A stretch of DNA of 13,422 bases, from contig JAFAVL010000499.1 in the NCBI GenBank assembly GCA_019242465.1, positions 1 through 13,422 on the forward strand. Reading direction: 5' to 3'. Under the pieces are notes generated by a model. It saw only the letters and a program-made list of their open reading frames with translations, was not told where the DNA came from and did no database searches. Within the stretch, counting starts at the first letter, position 1. Every line of letters starts with the position of its first letter. Positions 1-7,835 of the stretch are shown here, piece after piece. Origin of the DNA: Chroococcidiopsidaceae cyanobacterium CP_BM_RX_35. GTDB taxonomy: Bacteria; Cyanobacteriota; Cyanobacteriia; Cyanobacteriales; Chroococcidiopsidaceae. Position numbers and translations under genes: made by a program.

Positions 1-2163
1 CTAATAGAGCGCTTGGTGACAGATGCAGCTGGAGAGCCGGGAGTTTTACCCCTAATCCAAGAGACGCTGGTACTGTTGTGGGAGCAGTTGGAGCGGCGAT
101 TCTTACCGCTTAGAGCCTACGAAGCTTTAGTGCTTCCTCGTAAAGCCTACGGAGCTTTGGGGAGTCACAAGCTCACAGGATTGCAAGTAGCACTTACCCG
201 GCGGGCTGATGCGGCTCTGGCAAGTTTGAGTGAAGCACAACAGGCGATCGCCCGCCGGATTTTTCTGCGTTTGATCCAGTTCGGCCAAGGACGTGCTGAT
301 ACTCGTCGCCAGCAGTCAATTGATGCCTTAAGTACTGCTTATGACAACAAAAATCTGTTTAGGCAAACGCTACACCATCTGGCAAATAGCCATTTGCTAA
401 CTCTTAGCGGCGAGGAAGACTCTAATACAACGGTGGACATGGCACATGAAGCCTTGATTAGCGGTTGGCCAAAGTTGCAGCAATGGATCAGCGAACGACG
501 GGAGGCAGAACAAACCCGGAGGCGACTGACAGCTCAAGCAACCGAGTGGGTGCGGCTAGGTCAAGGGAGCGGTGGTTTGCTGGATGAGGTGGAACTGGCT
601 GAAGCACAGGGGTGGCTCAACAGTCCTGATGCTGCGGTTCTGGGCTACGATCAGGTGCTGCCTGCATTATTAGAAGCGAGTGGGCGGGTGATTCAGGAAG
701 CTAAACGGCGAGAAGAAGAGGTCAGACAGCGAGAGCTAGAGCAAGAACGCCAACTGCGGGAACTTGCTGAGTCTCGTCAACAAGAAGCAGAAGCCAGAGC
801 TGGAGCTGAAGCGGCAAGAGCAAAAGAGTCAGAAACCAGAGTAAAAGTCCAAAAACAGCGAACCCGGATTGTGGTTGGAGCCGGATGTTTGTTGACAGTC
901 CTTGCAGTCTTTGCCGTAGGATTTGGTATAGAGGCAGAACATCGTAAAGATACCGCCATAAATGCCTTGATTTCGGAACCTCAACGACTTTTGGAAACGA
1001 ATAATCAGCTTGAAGCATTGATAGCAAGTGTGAAAGCCCTGAAGCAGTTAAAAGAGATAGGTGGACCAAACACAGACGCTCTCAATAAACTTAAATCTGT
1101 CATCGAACAAGTGCGGGAGCGCAATCGTTTAGAAGGTCATCTAGCTCCAGTTGTAGGAGTCAGTTTTAGCCCCGATGGCAAAACTATCGCCTCTGGTAGT
1201 GCAGATAAAACTATCAAACTTTGGAGCATCAGTGGTAAATTACTAAAAACTCTTCCAGACACAGATCAGGTCTGGGGTGTAGAATTTAGTCCTGACGGCA
1301 CAATGCTTGCCTCTGCTAGTAATGACAAAACTGTGAAGCTTTGGAGTGCAGAGGGAAAACTCCTAAGAACTCTTAGAGGCCATGAAGATATAGTTGTTGC
1401 TGTCAGCTTCAGTCCAGATGGTAAAACTCTCGCCTCTTCTGGTTATGATGGCACTATAAGAATCTGGGACACAGCTAATGGTAAACTGCTCCAAACTATC
1501 AAAGATTCAGATGTCATTAAAGATAGGGGTGTAATTTATGGTATAGATTATAGTCCAGATGGTAAAACTATTGCTTCTACTGGCTACCATGACGGTAACG
1601 TGAAGATTTGGAACCTAAACGGTAAACTTCTAAAGATTATAAAAATTCCAGAGCAGCAGCAAAAAAATGGTAACTCTGACCAAAAAATTGTTAGTTCTGT
1701 GAAGTTTAGTCCTGATGGTCAAATTCTTGCATGGGGCAGTTATGACGGCACGATAAAACTCTGGAGGGTTAAAGAGGGCAACTTAATAAAAATAATTGCC
1801 GCTCATCAAGACCAACTCTACGGCATAGCTTTTAGTCCTGACGGTGAGATGATTGCATCTACCAGTAGAGACAAAACAGTGAAACTTTGGAAATTAGACG
1901 GCACTTTGCTAGCAACACTTAGAGGTCATAGTCAAGCAACTAATCAGGTAAGTTTCCGCCCAAAAATAAATAAAGATAACGAGCAGCTTATTGCCTCTAC
2001 TAGTGATGATGAAACTGTAAGGCTTTGGGAATTTGGGCTCAACACTATCGGCACCCCTAAATTAGATAAGTTGTTAGAAGATAGTTGTCATGCCTTAAAT
2101 GGCTATTTAAAAACAAACAAGAATGTATCTTCAAGCAATCGGCATGTTTGCGATGGAGATTAA
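1..2163 (+). CDS. STAND-family NTPase C-terminal part with coiled coil, TM segment and WD40 propeller (5'-truncated by window edge)
   Basis: The frame is open from base 1 (reads LIERLVTDAAGEPG), so the real start and the NTPase P-loop lie outside the window. Residues here count from codon 1. Residues 1-220 are the helical region after the NTPase of cyanobacterial nSTAND proteins, including AGEPGVLPLIQETL, RADTRRQQSIDAL and the MAHEALI..WPKLQQWI motif. A charged Glu/Arg coiled coil follows (about 225-285), then one hydrophobic membrane segment (about 290-310). From about 376 to 684 there are seven WD40 repeats, recognisable by SFSPDGKTIAS and KTIKLW cores, enough for one closed propeller. The last repeat is the most degenerate. 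The C-terminal tail (LDKLLEDSCHALNGYLKTN) is typical of these proteins. Family knowledge: STAND proteins are ligand-triggered signalling ATPases, with the propeller as sensor. The partner is unknown. It is followed after 63 bp by a co-directional secreted-protein gene and then a TIR gene. Confidence 0.93.
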   Translation, partial: LIERLVTDAAGEPGVLPLIQETLVLLWEQLERRFLPLRAYEALVLPRKAYGALGSHKLTGLQVALTRRADAALASLSEAQQAIARRIFLRLIQFGQGRADTRRQQSIDALSTAYDNKNLFRQTLHHLANSHLLTLSGEEDSNTTVDMAHEALISGWPKLQQWISERREAEQTRRRLTAQATEWVRLGQGSGGLLDEVELAEAQGWLNSPDAAVLGYDQVLPALLEASGRVIQEAKRREEEVRQRELEQERQLRELAESRQQEAEARAGAEAARAKESETRVKVQKQRTRIVVGAGCLLTVLAVFAVGFGIEAEHRKDTAINALISEPQRLLETNNQLEALIASVKALKQLKEIGGPNTDALNKLKSVIEQVRERNRLEGHLAPVVGVSFSPDGKTIASGSADKTIKLWSISGKLLKTLPDTDQVWGVEFSPDGTMLASASNDKTVKLWSAEGKLLRTLRGHEDIVVAVSFSPDGKTLASSGYDGTIRIWDTANGKLLQTIKDSDVIKDRGVIYGIDYSPDGKTIASTGYHDGNVKIWNLNGKLLKIIKIPEQQQKNGNSDQKIVSSVKFSPDGQILAWGSYDGTIKLWRVKEGNLIKIIAAHQDQLYGIAFSPDGEMIASTSRDKTVKLWKLDGTLLATLRGHSQATNQVSFRPKINKDNEQLIASTSDDETVRLWEFGLNTIGTPKLDKLLEDSCHALNGYLKTNKNVSSSNRHVCDGD

Positions 2164-2226
2164 TATACAAATTATATAGAAGCATCATTGGTTCAAGTAT
2201 CTGAAAATTAATAGAGGAATTTGGGT

Positions 2227-2766
2227 ATGCTGAGATGCTTTATAATTCTTGCTGCTTCTAGTGCCGTTTCGACCTTATGTCTAGTTAATTCTGCTTTTGC
2301 ATCACCTCAAGATTTTGTCAGCAATTGGGTCAATGCAAATCCAAATACTCGCGGAATCACTCGCTTTGCAATCAAGTTAGCTGGAGCTAATACATTAAGC
2401 ATTCAAATATTTAAATCCGGGTCTTGTCCTCCCGATTTCGATTGTAGTCTGGGTATTACAAAACTTGTAACCTATAGCAGCAATGTTCAAGACAGTCATC
2501 GCCAATTTGCCAGAGCAGAATATGGTAAAGGTTTAAACCATATTCTGCTGATATTGAATCTCAGCGGAGTTGGGTCAAAGAATATGTCACGGAGAATTCA
2601 TTTACAAAGGTTCACCTCAAATAAAAGCAATCAACAAAGAAATAACTCTTCTCAGGATATCTTTATACCCACAGCGCAAATCTGGCCTATGCCTAGTCCT
2701 TGTTTTTTCCAAGATCCTCGTCGTTGTTCAACAAAACCCGGCTGGATTCCCCGTTCTCGAAAATAA
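2227..2766 (+). CDS. Small secreted protein of unknown function
   Basis: This encodes 179 residues. I chose the ATG at 2227 because GAGG at 2214-2217 sits 9 bases upstream; the TTG at 2221 would be too close to it. Residues 1-26 form a signal peptide ending SAFA-SPQDF, so the mature protein is exported. The mature part reads FVSNWVNANPNTRGITRFAIK, followed by two cysteines in SGSCPPDFDC, then NVQDSHRQFARAEY and a LLILNLSG strand. From memory this resembles a family of small exported cyanobacterial proteins with NPNTRGITR, CxxxDCDWG and FTRFxDNSGRxNY motifs. No biochemical role is known to me. The last 35 residues (Pro-, Cys- and Arg-rich) do not fit that pattern and may be a drifted or frameshifted tail. 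It lies 63 bp after the STAND gene and 42 bp before the TIR gene, so co-transcription is plausible. Confidence 0.75.
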   Translation: MLRCFIILAASSAVSTLCLVNSAFASPQDFVSNWVNANPNTRGITRFAIKLAGANTLSIQIFKSGSCPPDFDCSLGITKLVTYSSNVQDSHRQFARAEYGKGLNHILLILNLSGVGSKNMSRRIHLQRFTSNKSNQQRNNSSQDIFIPTAQIWPMPSPCFFQDPRRCSTKPGWIPRSRK

Positions 2767-2808
2767 AAAGTCAACAAAAGGCACGTATATGTTCAAGGAG
2801 CGGCTTTG

Positions 2809-3237
2809 ATGTCCACATTCGCCTACGATATCTTTATCAGTTACCGCCATCAGCAACCAGACAAAACCTGGGTACGCAAGACGCTGCTACCACTGTTGGA
2901 AGCACAGGGATTGCATGCCTGTATTGACTATCGGGATTTTCGTTTAGGTACGCCTTTAGTAAAGGAGATGGAGCGGGCAGTGGAGCAAAGCCGCTACACC
3001 CTGGCGGTGCTTTCTCCTGCCTATCTCAATAGCAACTTCACAGAATTAGAGAATGTCCTGGCGGAACATTTAGGATTAGAGCAAAGCCAGCGCCGTTTAC
3101 TGGGAGTTATCTACCAACCCTGCAGCCCTCGTTTAGGCATACGCGCTCGCCTCATGCTGGACATGACCGATGCGGATGAGTTTGAGATCAATCTTACCCG
3201 CCTTGCTGACGAACTGCGGCAGGCACCCGATGCTTAG
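2809..3237 (+). CDS. Stand-alone TIR-domain protein
   Basis: This encodes 142 residues, started at the ATG at 2809 with AAGGAG (2795-2800) 8 bases upstream; a TTG at 2806 is also in frame. The whole protein is one TIR domain: box 1 YDIFISY (residues 6-12), BB-loop region DYRDFRLGTPLVKEM (40-54), and box LAVLSPAYLNSNFTELENVLAE (split at 65-75 and 76-86). The catalytic glutamate of NAD-cleaving TIRs sits four residues after a Trp in a W-x3-E pattern; here Phe77-x3-Glu81 occupies that place, so Glu81 is the likely catalytic residue. Family knowledge: bacterial TIRs are NAD+ hydrolases or signalling-nucleotide synthases, often fused N-terminally to STAND ATPases in cyanobacteria. Here the frame stops exactly at the domain end and no partner follows, so it is either a true single-domain effector paired in trans with the STAND gene upstream, or the remaining N-terminus of a broken larger gene. 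Confidence 0.88.
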   Translation: MSTFAYDIFISYRHQQPDKTWVRKTLLPLLEAQGLHACIDYRDFRLGTPLVKEMERAVEQSRYTLAVLSPAYLNSNFTELENVLAEHLGLEQSQRRLLGVIYQPCSPRLGIRARLMLDMTDADEFEINLTRLADELRQAPDA

Positions 3238-3900
3238 CTAGAATTAATCGCTCCGTGACCTAAGCGCGGACAATTACCACTACAATTTGACCGCGTTCGG
3301 CACGCAGGCAATTGAATTCTTATGCCCTGTAATAAATATATGACTAGCGCTAGTTTGGCTCTATGAATGCGTGTCCAACATTTAAAATGGCTGATATCAC
3401 TACATTACACATTATCTTTATGCAAGACTTTATTTTTCGTAAAACTTATTCACAGAATTAATTTTACAGACAGACACTAGGCAACCTAAATCCTTATGTA
3501 GTTTTGTTTTATTGTTTATGCAAGAGAATAAGTTTAAAGGTTGCAAAACATAACTGCAATGGGCAATCTTTCTGAGGAATTGGACATTCTTTCGGTTTTG
3601 CCTAATACTGGGCTAGCTATGAATGTCTTCATGCTTGCAAAGCTGCCTTATTGGTATCATTGCTTAATATCAGTGTGCTTGGTTTTAAAATATCTTGCGA
3701 AAAATCTACTTTACTTAACACTCTTGTTAATCAAAATTGTTATATGCTTTGTTAAAGCTCAAATTCGTTTCGCACGGATTCAATAAAAGACTCTAGCCCA
3801 TGAACCGCAAGCTAATCAGGGTAGATTTTAATTTTTATAACGTTTACTTTTACCCTAAATTACGAATTTTAAATAAGAAAATATGTTTCTGAGTGTAATT

Positions 3901-3933
3901 TTTTTTGGTTAAATGATTGTTTTTTTGGTAAAA
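3901..3933. repeat. Two 13-base T-rich direct repeats 20 bp apart
   Basis: TTTTTTGGTTAAA at 3901-3913 and TTTTTTGGTAAAA at 3921-3933 differ at one position and are offset by exactly 20 bp, close to two helical turns. They lie about 130 bp upstream of the AraC-family start. This could be a binding site or chance in an AT-rich region. Confidence 0.35.
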
Positions 3934-3971
3934 GCAGGTGAGCTTGAGGCAATTTTTTATGAGTTGAACAG

Positions 3972-4027
3972 CGTATCTGAAGCATATCGGCTGCTTGACT
4001 GACGTATCTGAGATATGTTCTGCTCAA
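3972..4027 (+). promoter_or_regulatory. Tandem direct repeat upstream of AraC-family gene, candidate operator
   Basis: CGTATCTGA occurs at 3972-3980 and again at 4003-4011. The similarity extends further: the first copy continues AGCATATCGGCTGCTTGA and the second GATATGTTCTGCTCAA, aligning with a 2-base gap. The copies are in the same orientation and 31 bp apart, about three helical turns, and end 37 bp before the AraC-family start codon. AraC-type dimers classically bind direct repeats near their own promoter, so an autoregulatory site is the natural reading. No good sigma-70 hexamer pair was found in the same stretch. Binding itself is inference. Confidence 0.5.
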
Positions 4028-4064
4028 ATCAATCAATTGTTCCTACAAACGGGAGATAATTGCT

Positions 4065-4979
4065 ATGCAAAAGACGGCTTGTGTTGTCACTCCATTACCC
4101 ACACTAAGTTGGCCTGACCGCAGCCCTGAATCACCGCAAGTCTGGGTCTCCCGCTACACCAGCCAACCCCACACTTCACCGTCACGCCCCCATACCCATG
4201 CCTTCTTCGAGCTATTGTTCGTGGAAGCGGGTGAGGGCTGGCACAAGATCGGCGAACGGCAAGTCTGGGCACAAGCTGGCGATCTGTTTGTCATCGTCCC
4301 TGGTGAAGTCCACGATCCGAGAGGTCTTGATCGTGCTACCAAGTGGATAGTCGCTTTCGGTGGTGATGCCCTCAGTCTGCCCCAGACTGAGGCTGACTTA
4401 TTTTTGCCGCAGCAGCTGCGTTCATTGCTGTACAGCCAACAAGTGGAGGCAAGACACTTGCACATCGCACCCCAAGAACTGCCCCGTTGGCTGTTGCAAT
4501 TGCAGCAGCTCCAGCGGGAACTGGGCAACAAGCATTTTGGCTTTACAGAGGCGGCACGAGCGCTATTGATACTGCTACTGATCGACATTGCCCGACTGGT
4601 ACCAATTGACAAGACTGTACAGCCAGAACTGGAGTTACCCAAGTGCTCGATGCAATCGCGCCCTTTGCTGACGAGAGTCTTCCGCTTCATTGAGGCTAAC
4701 TACCGTCAACCAATTGGGCTTTCTGAAGTCGCAAAGGCGGTTAACTTCTCCCCAGCCTACCTGACTGACTTGGTGCGGCGCGAGACGGGACGGACAGTGC
4801 TGGAATGGATTGTTGAGCATCGCATGGCTTTGGCACGCCGCTTACTGCTGGAAACTGATGAATCAGTGAATCAGATTGTCCAGACAGTGGGTTATCTCGA
4901 CCCAGGTCATTTCATCCGCTTGTTTCGTCGGCTTCATGGCACAACTCCCCAAGCCTGGCGATTGTCGCATCGTAACTAG
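4065..4979 (+). CDS. AraC-family transcriptional regulator with N-terminal cupin sensor
   Basis: This encodes 304 residues, started at ATG 4065 with GGGAG (4051-4055) 9 bases upstream. Residues 30-100 are a cupin ligand-binding domain, with the first-motif histidines in RPHTHAFFELLFV (His43, His45, Glu49) and the second motif in AGDLFVIVPGEVHDPR (His83). Residues 200-304 are the two-helix-turn-helix AraC DNA-binding domain: IGLSEVAKAVNFSPAYLTDL gives the first HTH, and SVNQIVQTVGYLDPGHFIRL the second, followed by the usual LFRRLHGTTPQAWR ending. Length is normal for the family. The ligand is unknown. It is convergent with the catalase-like gene, leaving only 7 bp between stop codons. It may control the adjacent oxidative cluster, its own promoter, or both. 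The gene is notably more GC-rich than the spacer before it. Confidence 0.93.
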   Translation: MQKTACVVTPLPTLSWPDRSPESPQVWVSRYTSQPHTSPSRPHTHAFFELLFVEAGEGWHKIGERQVWAQAGDLFVIVPGEVHDPRGLDRATKWIVAFGGDALSLPQTEADLFLPQQLRSLLYSQQVEARHLHIAPQELPRWLLQLQQLQRELGNKHFGFTEAARALLILLLIDIARLVPIDKTVQPELELPKCSMQSRPLLTRVFRFIEANYRQPIGLSEVAKAVNFSPAYLTDLVRRETGRTVLEWIVEHRMALARRLLLETDESVNQIVQTVGYLDPGHFIRLFRRLHGTTPQAWRLSHRN

Positions 4980-4986
4980 TTTGAGT

Positions 4987-6240
4987 TCAAGGAAGAACGA
5001 CAGACCCAGAACTTTGCTCAAAGACCTCGTCTCCTGTCGGTTCATAGTGAGGCACGGCGTTCATCGTATGCCGCAGCTGCGAAAGTTCGGCATACATCCG
5101 TCGCCGAGCACGGTTTTGATTGCCCAACGGGCGATGCTCGGGAATACAATGCCACGGATTGTACGAGAGGCGTTTGGCAAAATCCATTTGCGCCGGAGAG
5201 TTGAATTTCTGCCGGGGGATACGTAGCGTAGCTACCGATACGCGGGGCGAAAGCTTCTCGGACCAAAGCACGGCGTTGTTTTCAATCGGCATAAGGTGCG
5301 GATCAGTTTGCAGTTGCAGGCGAATGTCAAACTCGACATCTTCTTCGGCAAGTGTAGCGACCATCGCAGCGCGTAGATAGTCGTCAGGAGGGCGAAAAGG
5401 AAGCCGTGGTATCGAAGTCCGTTTCTTTGACTTCGGCCATACCGAGTATTGCATCGCTTGATCTTCTCCCAACAGATACGGAACACAACTAAAATAGGGA
5501 GCTTCAAACGGGCTGCTCTGCGTCTTAATCCACAGCGACTGCATGATGAGGTCCAGTATGTGTGGACGCTGGAAGTTGACGAAATAGAAGAGTTGTGCAT
5601 TCTTCAGGCTCTCGATCTGCAACTGCGCGTTTGCCCTGGTATCCGGCGTTACGAAGGTCGGCGTGGAAACGCCGAACATGTCTTGCGTAAACTTCTCCTC
5701 ATCCATCAATTTTGATCCGGGTACACCCATCAGCTTGATGCTAATACTCATGAAGCCCACATCATCGATGTCCGGCGTAACGTAGGGACCGGGACCGGAA
5801 AAACGCACCCATGCACGGTACGTCTGCGGCTGCGCGTAGATGCCATGCCGTAGCTTTGCGGGAAGATCGTCGTGAACGATAAACTCCCCGCGCACAATGC
5901 CTTGCGTCTTCGTGTTCCCCCCTCGCTCGAACCCTCCGGGCTTCCAAAGCTGACGCATCTGCGTTTCAAAAGTGGAAATGATCGAGTCGAGGTACGCTTC
6001 TTCATCTGGAATAGGCTTCTCCTCGGCAATTTTCATGCCCTCGTGCGGGCGATTCATGTTGATTAATGCCGTAGTCAAGTTTGCGATCGGATCGCGAAGC
6101 ACAGCATCGAACGCTGGTCGGAAAAAGGGATCAAACCGACGTTCTACATGCAAAAGAAAGGTAGCTGTATCACTCAACCAATTCAAAAAAGCTGAGCCGG
6201 TGTTGGCTAGTGGCACTGGGCGACTAGTGTTTGAATTCAT
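4987..6240 (-). CDS. Catalase-fold haem protein (catalase-like family)
   Basis: This encodes 417 residues and belongs to the short catalase-like haem proteins rather than typical clade 1-3 catalases. Visible signatures are LRHGIYAQPQTYRAWVRFSG (residues 130-149; His132 is the candidate distal His, with Arg146 in VRFS) and LSYNPWHCIPEHRPLG followed by NRARRRMYAELSQLR (358-388; Tyr360 is the candidate proximal haem ligand). The position of the distal asparagine of true catalases (GNNTP) reads FGVSTPTFVTPD here, so ordinary H2O2 dismutation is uncertain. Relatives include haem proteins that act on fatty-acid hydroperoxides, but no lipoxygenase is in the window. There is no signal peptide, so it is probably cytoplasmic. 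The start ATG (6238-6240) has no clear ribosome-binding site and an in-frame TAA lies five codons upstream. It is the last gene of the minus-strand run, 92 bp after the DyP gene, and converges on the AraC gene. Confidence 0.88.
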   Translation of the reverse strand: MNSNTSRPVPLANTGSAFLNWLSDTATFLLHVERRFDPFFRPAFDAVLRDPIANLTTALINMNRPHEGMKIAEEKPIPDEEAYLDSIISTFETQMRQLWKPGGFERGGNTKTQGIVRGEFIVHDDLPAKLRHGIYAQPQTYRAWVRFSGPGPYVTPDIDDVGFMSISIKLMGVPGSKLMDEEKFTQDMFGVSTPTFVTPDTRANAQLQIESLKNAQLFYFVNFQRPHILDLIMQSLWIKTQSSPFEAPYFSCVPYLLGEDQAMQYSVWPKSKKRTSIPRLPFRPPDDYLRAAMVATLAEEDVEFDIRLQLQTDPHLMPIENNAVLWSEKLSPRVSVATLRIPRQKFNSPAQMDFAKRLSYNPWHCIPEHRPLGNQNRARRRMYAELSQLRHTMNAVPHYEPTGDEVFEQSSGSVVLP

Positions 6241-6332
6241 GGCTGAAATGGTTTAAATAGGAATTGCGTTAGCGTAGCGGTGCATGAGCAATTTTTAGAT
6301 TGCAAAGCTGTTTTTTAAAAGAAAGGTTTTTA

Positions 6333-7772
6333 TCAGGAAGAGGCCAGGAATCGAATTGCTTTGATACCAGGCATAAAAAAGTAGGCTCCGCCACGCACCT
6401 GCACAAATCTGGGCAAATCTTTGACACATTGCCTTACGGGTGTCGCCTGGACTGTAAATCGGCCGGAACTCACCTCTTCGTTTCGTCCGCGATCGCCAAT
6501 CAGCGGATCCGTATCGCTGTACAAGCCATTAAATTTCGGGTTATTCATCCAGGCTTGCTGGACGAACTCAAACTGGCGACTGATATTCGCGCTGATGCAG
6601 ACAAAGTGTAGTCCTCTCTCGCCAGATGCCTCGGTATTCAACATTTCCTGGGGGTCCAACGAGGCCGCAATAGGCTTCCCATAGCTGCGACCTCGCCGCA
6701 AGAGCCGATGGGTCTTGTTCACCGCGATCGACTTTTGTGTACCTGGTTGGGGATCGAGCGAGTCACGGGGATTTGAACGCCGAATATGGGCACCCAACGG
6801 ACATTTGAAGCCGTACGGGTCTGAGCGATGGTAAGCAAACTCATTCTGATCTTCCATATCTGAATTGTCCTGGTCTGGTGCTTCCACCAACGGCGTACCA
6901 TCGGGCCAACGCCCCACCATTTTGGCAGCCAACTTAAGGCGAGCTTCAGGAGCGCTGGCGCCATCTGTTTTTTGGGTCACATCATCCAAAGACCGCCAGA
7001 ATTCCTGAACCTTTTGACTCAGTTGTCTGAAAACCAAATAGCTCCCGTTGCGCCCCAGATCGTGTCCTCCAGAACCATTCCGCCCATTTTGTAAAAGATT
7101 CTGTCGATCTTGCTGAGCGCTTACTGTCGGTGTTTCTGTAAACAGACCATATTCATTGGGATAGCCAAGAATAAACTCTCCGGCTTTGATGGTGTTGTCT
7201 GGCGACCCCACTCTACTGAGTCCCTCAATAATGGGTTGTCCGATCGCATCTCGAAATCCGAAGTGCTCCCTAGAACCACCGTGTTCATCTTTCAAAGTAA
7301 AGGTTTCTAATTTGTGGATCTGCTCAACGCTACCACTAGCGAATGCTCCAGCAAGCGCTTCGTAGATCGTAGTGAGCCTAGCTTCATCCATTGCATACAG
7401 CATCAGCAGGATGTGGACGGATGCCGAATTCGTTCCACCCCAATCCCACAGCTCGGGGGCATTGTCTCCGCGATCTCCAAGAAAGCGACTCTTATAAGGG
7501 GCAGTCATGCCCTCCCGAAACTCAGTTGGGAATGTGTCTAGCGTCTGTTGATCGAGTCCCAACGCCTTTAAACCTTCAAAGGTAAAGGCAATATTCAGGC
7601 AGGTTTCTGAGGGACGATCCTGACCATTCTGGATTTGATCGCTCAGCGTACTGAGCCATCGTCGGGTGGCAACAGCGTCCCGGATACCTAGCAAGACAAA
7701 ACAGGCGGCATCTAGATTAGAATAGCCCCGGACGATAATGCCTTGAATATCTTGAAGTTCGAGGGTTTCCAT
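6333..7772 (-). CDS. DyP-type haem peroxidase
   Basis: This encodes 479 residues, about the length of the larger (class C/D, or V) DyPs. It opens with the usual LQDIQGIIVRGYSNL. The distal motif is HFGFRDAIGQP (170-180) with Asp175 as acid-base residue; the canonical GxxDG has Ala instead of the second Gly. The proximal haem histidine is His329 in CPLGAHIRRSNPRD (324-337). The distal arginine is one of the pair before Gly in HRLLRRGRSYG (Arg359/360). The C-terminus PRFVQVRGGAYFFMPGIKAIRFLA is a family hallmark (split here at 454-463 and 464-477). There is no Tat or Sec signal and no encapsulin gene nearby, so a free cytoplasmic enzyme is likely. Family role: H2O2-dependent oxidation of bulky substrates. 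An AAGGA sequence lies about 12 bases before the ATG at 7770-7772. It sits 63 bp downstream of the 435-residue gene in the same orientation. Confidence 0.95.
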   Translation of the reverse strand: METLELQDIQGIIVRGYSNLDAACFVLLGIRDAVATRRWLSTLSDQIQNGQDRPSETCLNIAFTFEGLKALGLDQQTLDTFPTEFREGMTAPYKSRFLGDRGDNAPELWDWGGTNSASVHILLMLYAMDEARLTTIYEALAGAFASGSVEQIHKLETFTLKDEHGGSREHFGFRDAIGQPIIEGLSRVGSPDNTIKAGEFILGYPNEYGLFTETPTVSAQQDRQNLLQNGRNGSGGHDLGRNGSYLVFRQLSQKVQEFWRSLDDVTQKTDGASAPEARLKLAAKMVGRWPDGTPLVEAPDQDNSDMEDQNEFAYHRSDPYGFKCPLGAHIRRSNPRDSLDPQPGTQKSIAVNKTHRLLRRGRSYGKPIAASLDPQEMLNTEASGERGLHFVCISANISRQFEFVQQAWMNNPKFNGLYSDTDPLIGDRGRNEEVSSGRFTVQATPVRQCVKDLPRFVQVRGGAYFFMPGIKAIRFLASS

Positions 7773-7835
7773 AATGCGAGTGGTCCTTAAGAATTAGATT
7801 CTGGTGATCGCGCTTTTTGCCTGCCGACCATTGGA

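Larger units (their letters stand above)
3238..4064. other. 827-bp AT-rich intergenic region between TIR and AraC genes
   Basis: No convincing gene is present. A hydrophobic 81-codon TTG-initiated frame at 3541-3786 has no spaced ribosome-binding site and no recognisable domain. The stretch does hold short repeats: an 11-base direct repeat TTTATGCAAGA (about 3417-3427 and 3515-3525), a perfect 12-bp palindrome ACTAGCGCTAGT at 3343-3354, a T-rich direct repeat (3901-3933) and the tandem repeat before the AraC gene (3972-4027). Directly after the TIR stop there is no open continuation of a larger protein in the TIR frame. Confidence 0.6.

Noticed and set aside
109..160. Repeated GCCTACGAAGCTTTAG-like segments in the STAND gene
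   Set aside because: They encode LRAYEALVLPRKAYGAL, which I recall as normal for this protein family, so there is no sign of a recent insertion.
722..1069. Leu-rich minus-strand frame opposite the STAND gene
   Set aside because: It is the antisense of a Glu/Gln/Arg-rich coiled coil and a TM segment, which always yields a leucine-rich shadow frame.
2570..2809. 79-codon frame overlapping the end of the secreted-protein gene
   Set aside because: It overlaps a better-supported frame with a signal peptide and ribosome-binding site. It could reflect a frameshift in the C-terminal tail, but I cannot show it.
3343..3354. Perfect 12-bp palindrome ACTAGCGCTAGT
   Set aside because: It is a single copy far from any start codon, with no related site elsewhere; probably chance.
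3541..3786. 81-codon hydrophobic reading frame in the spacer after the TIR gene
   Set aside because: It starts with TTG, has no properly spaced ribosome-binding site, lies in AT-rich sequence that favours hydrophobic codons, and shows no recognisable domain.
4876..5226. 116-codon plus-strand frame across the convergent AraC/catalase junction
   Set aside because: It overlaps both real genes in other frames and has no domain features.
5222..5232. GTAGCGTAGC-type repeat inside the catalase-like gene
   Set aside because: It codes for an ordinary stretch (VSVATLR) and the frame and length are undisturbed, so it is not an inserted element.
6262..6293. AATTGC / GCAATT inverted repeat between the DyP and catalase-like genes
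   Set aside because: The arms are only 6 bp with a 20-base loop and no T tract, too weak for a terminator or attenuator call.
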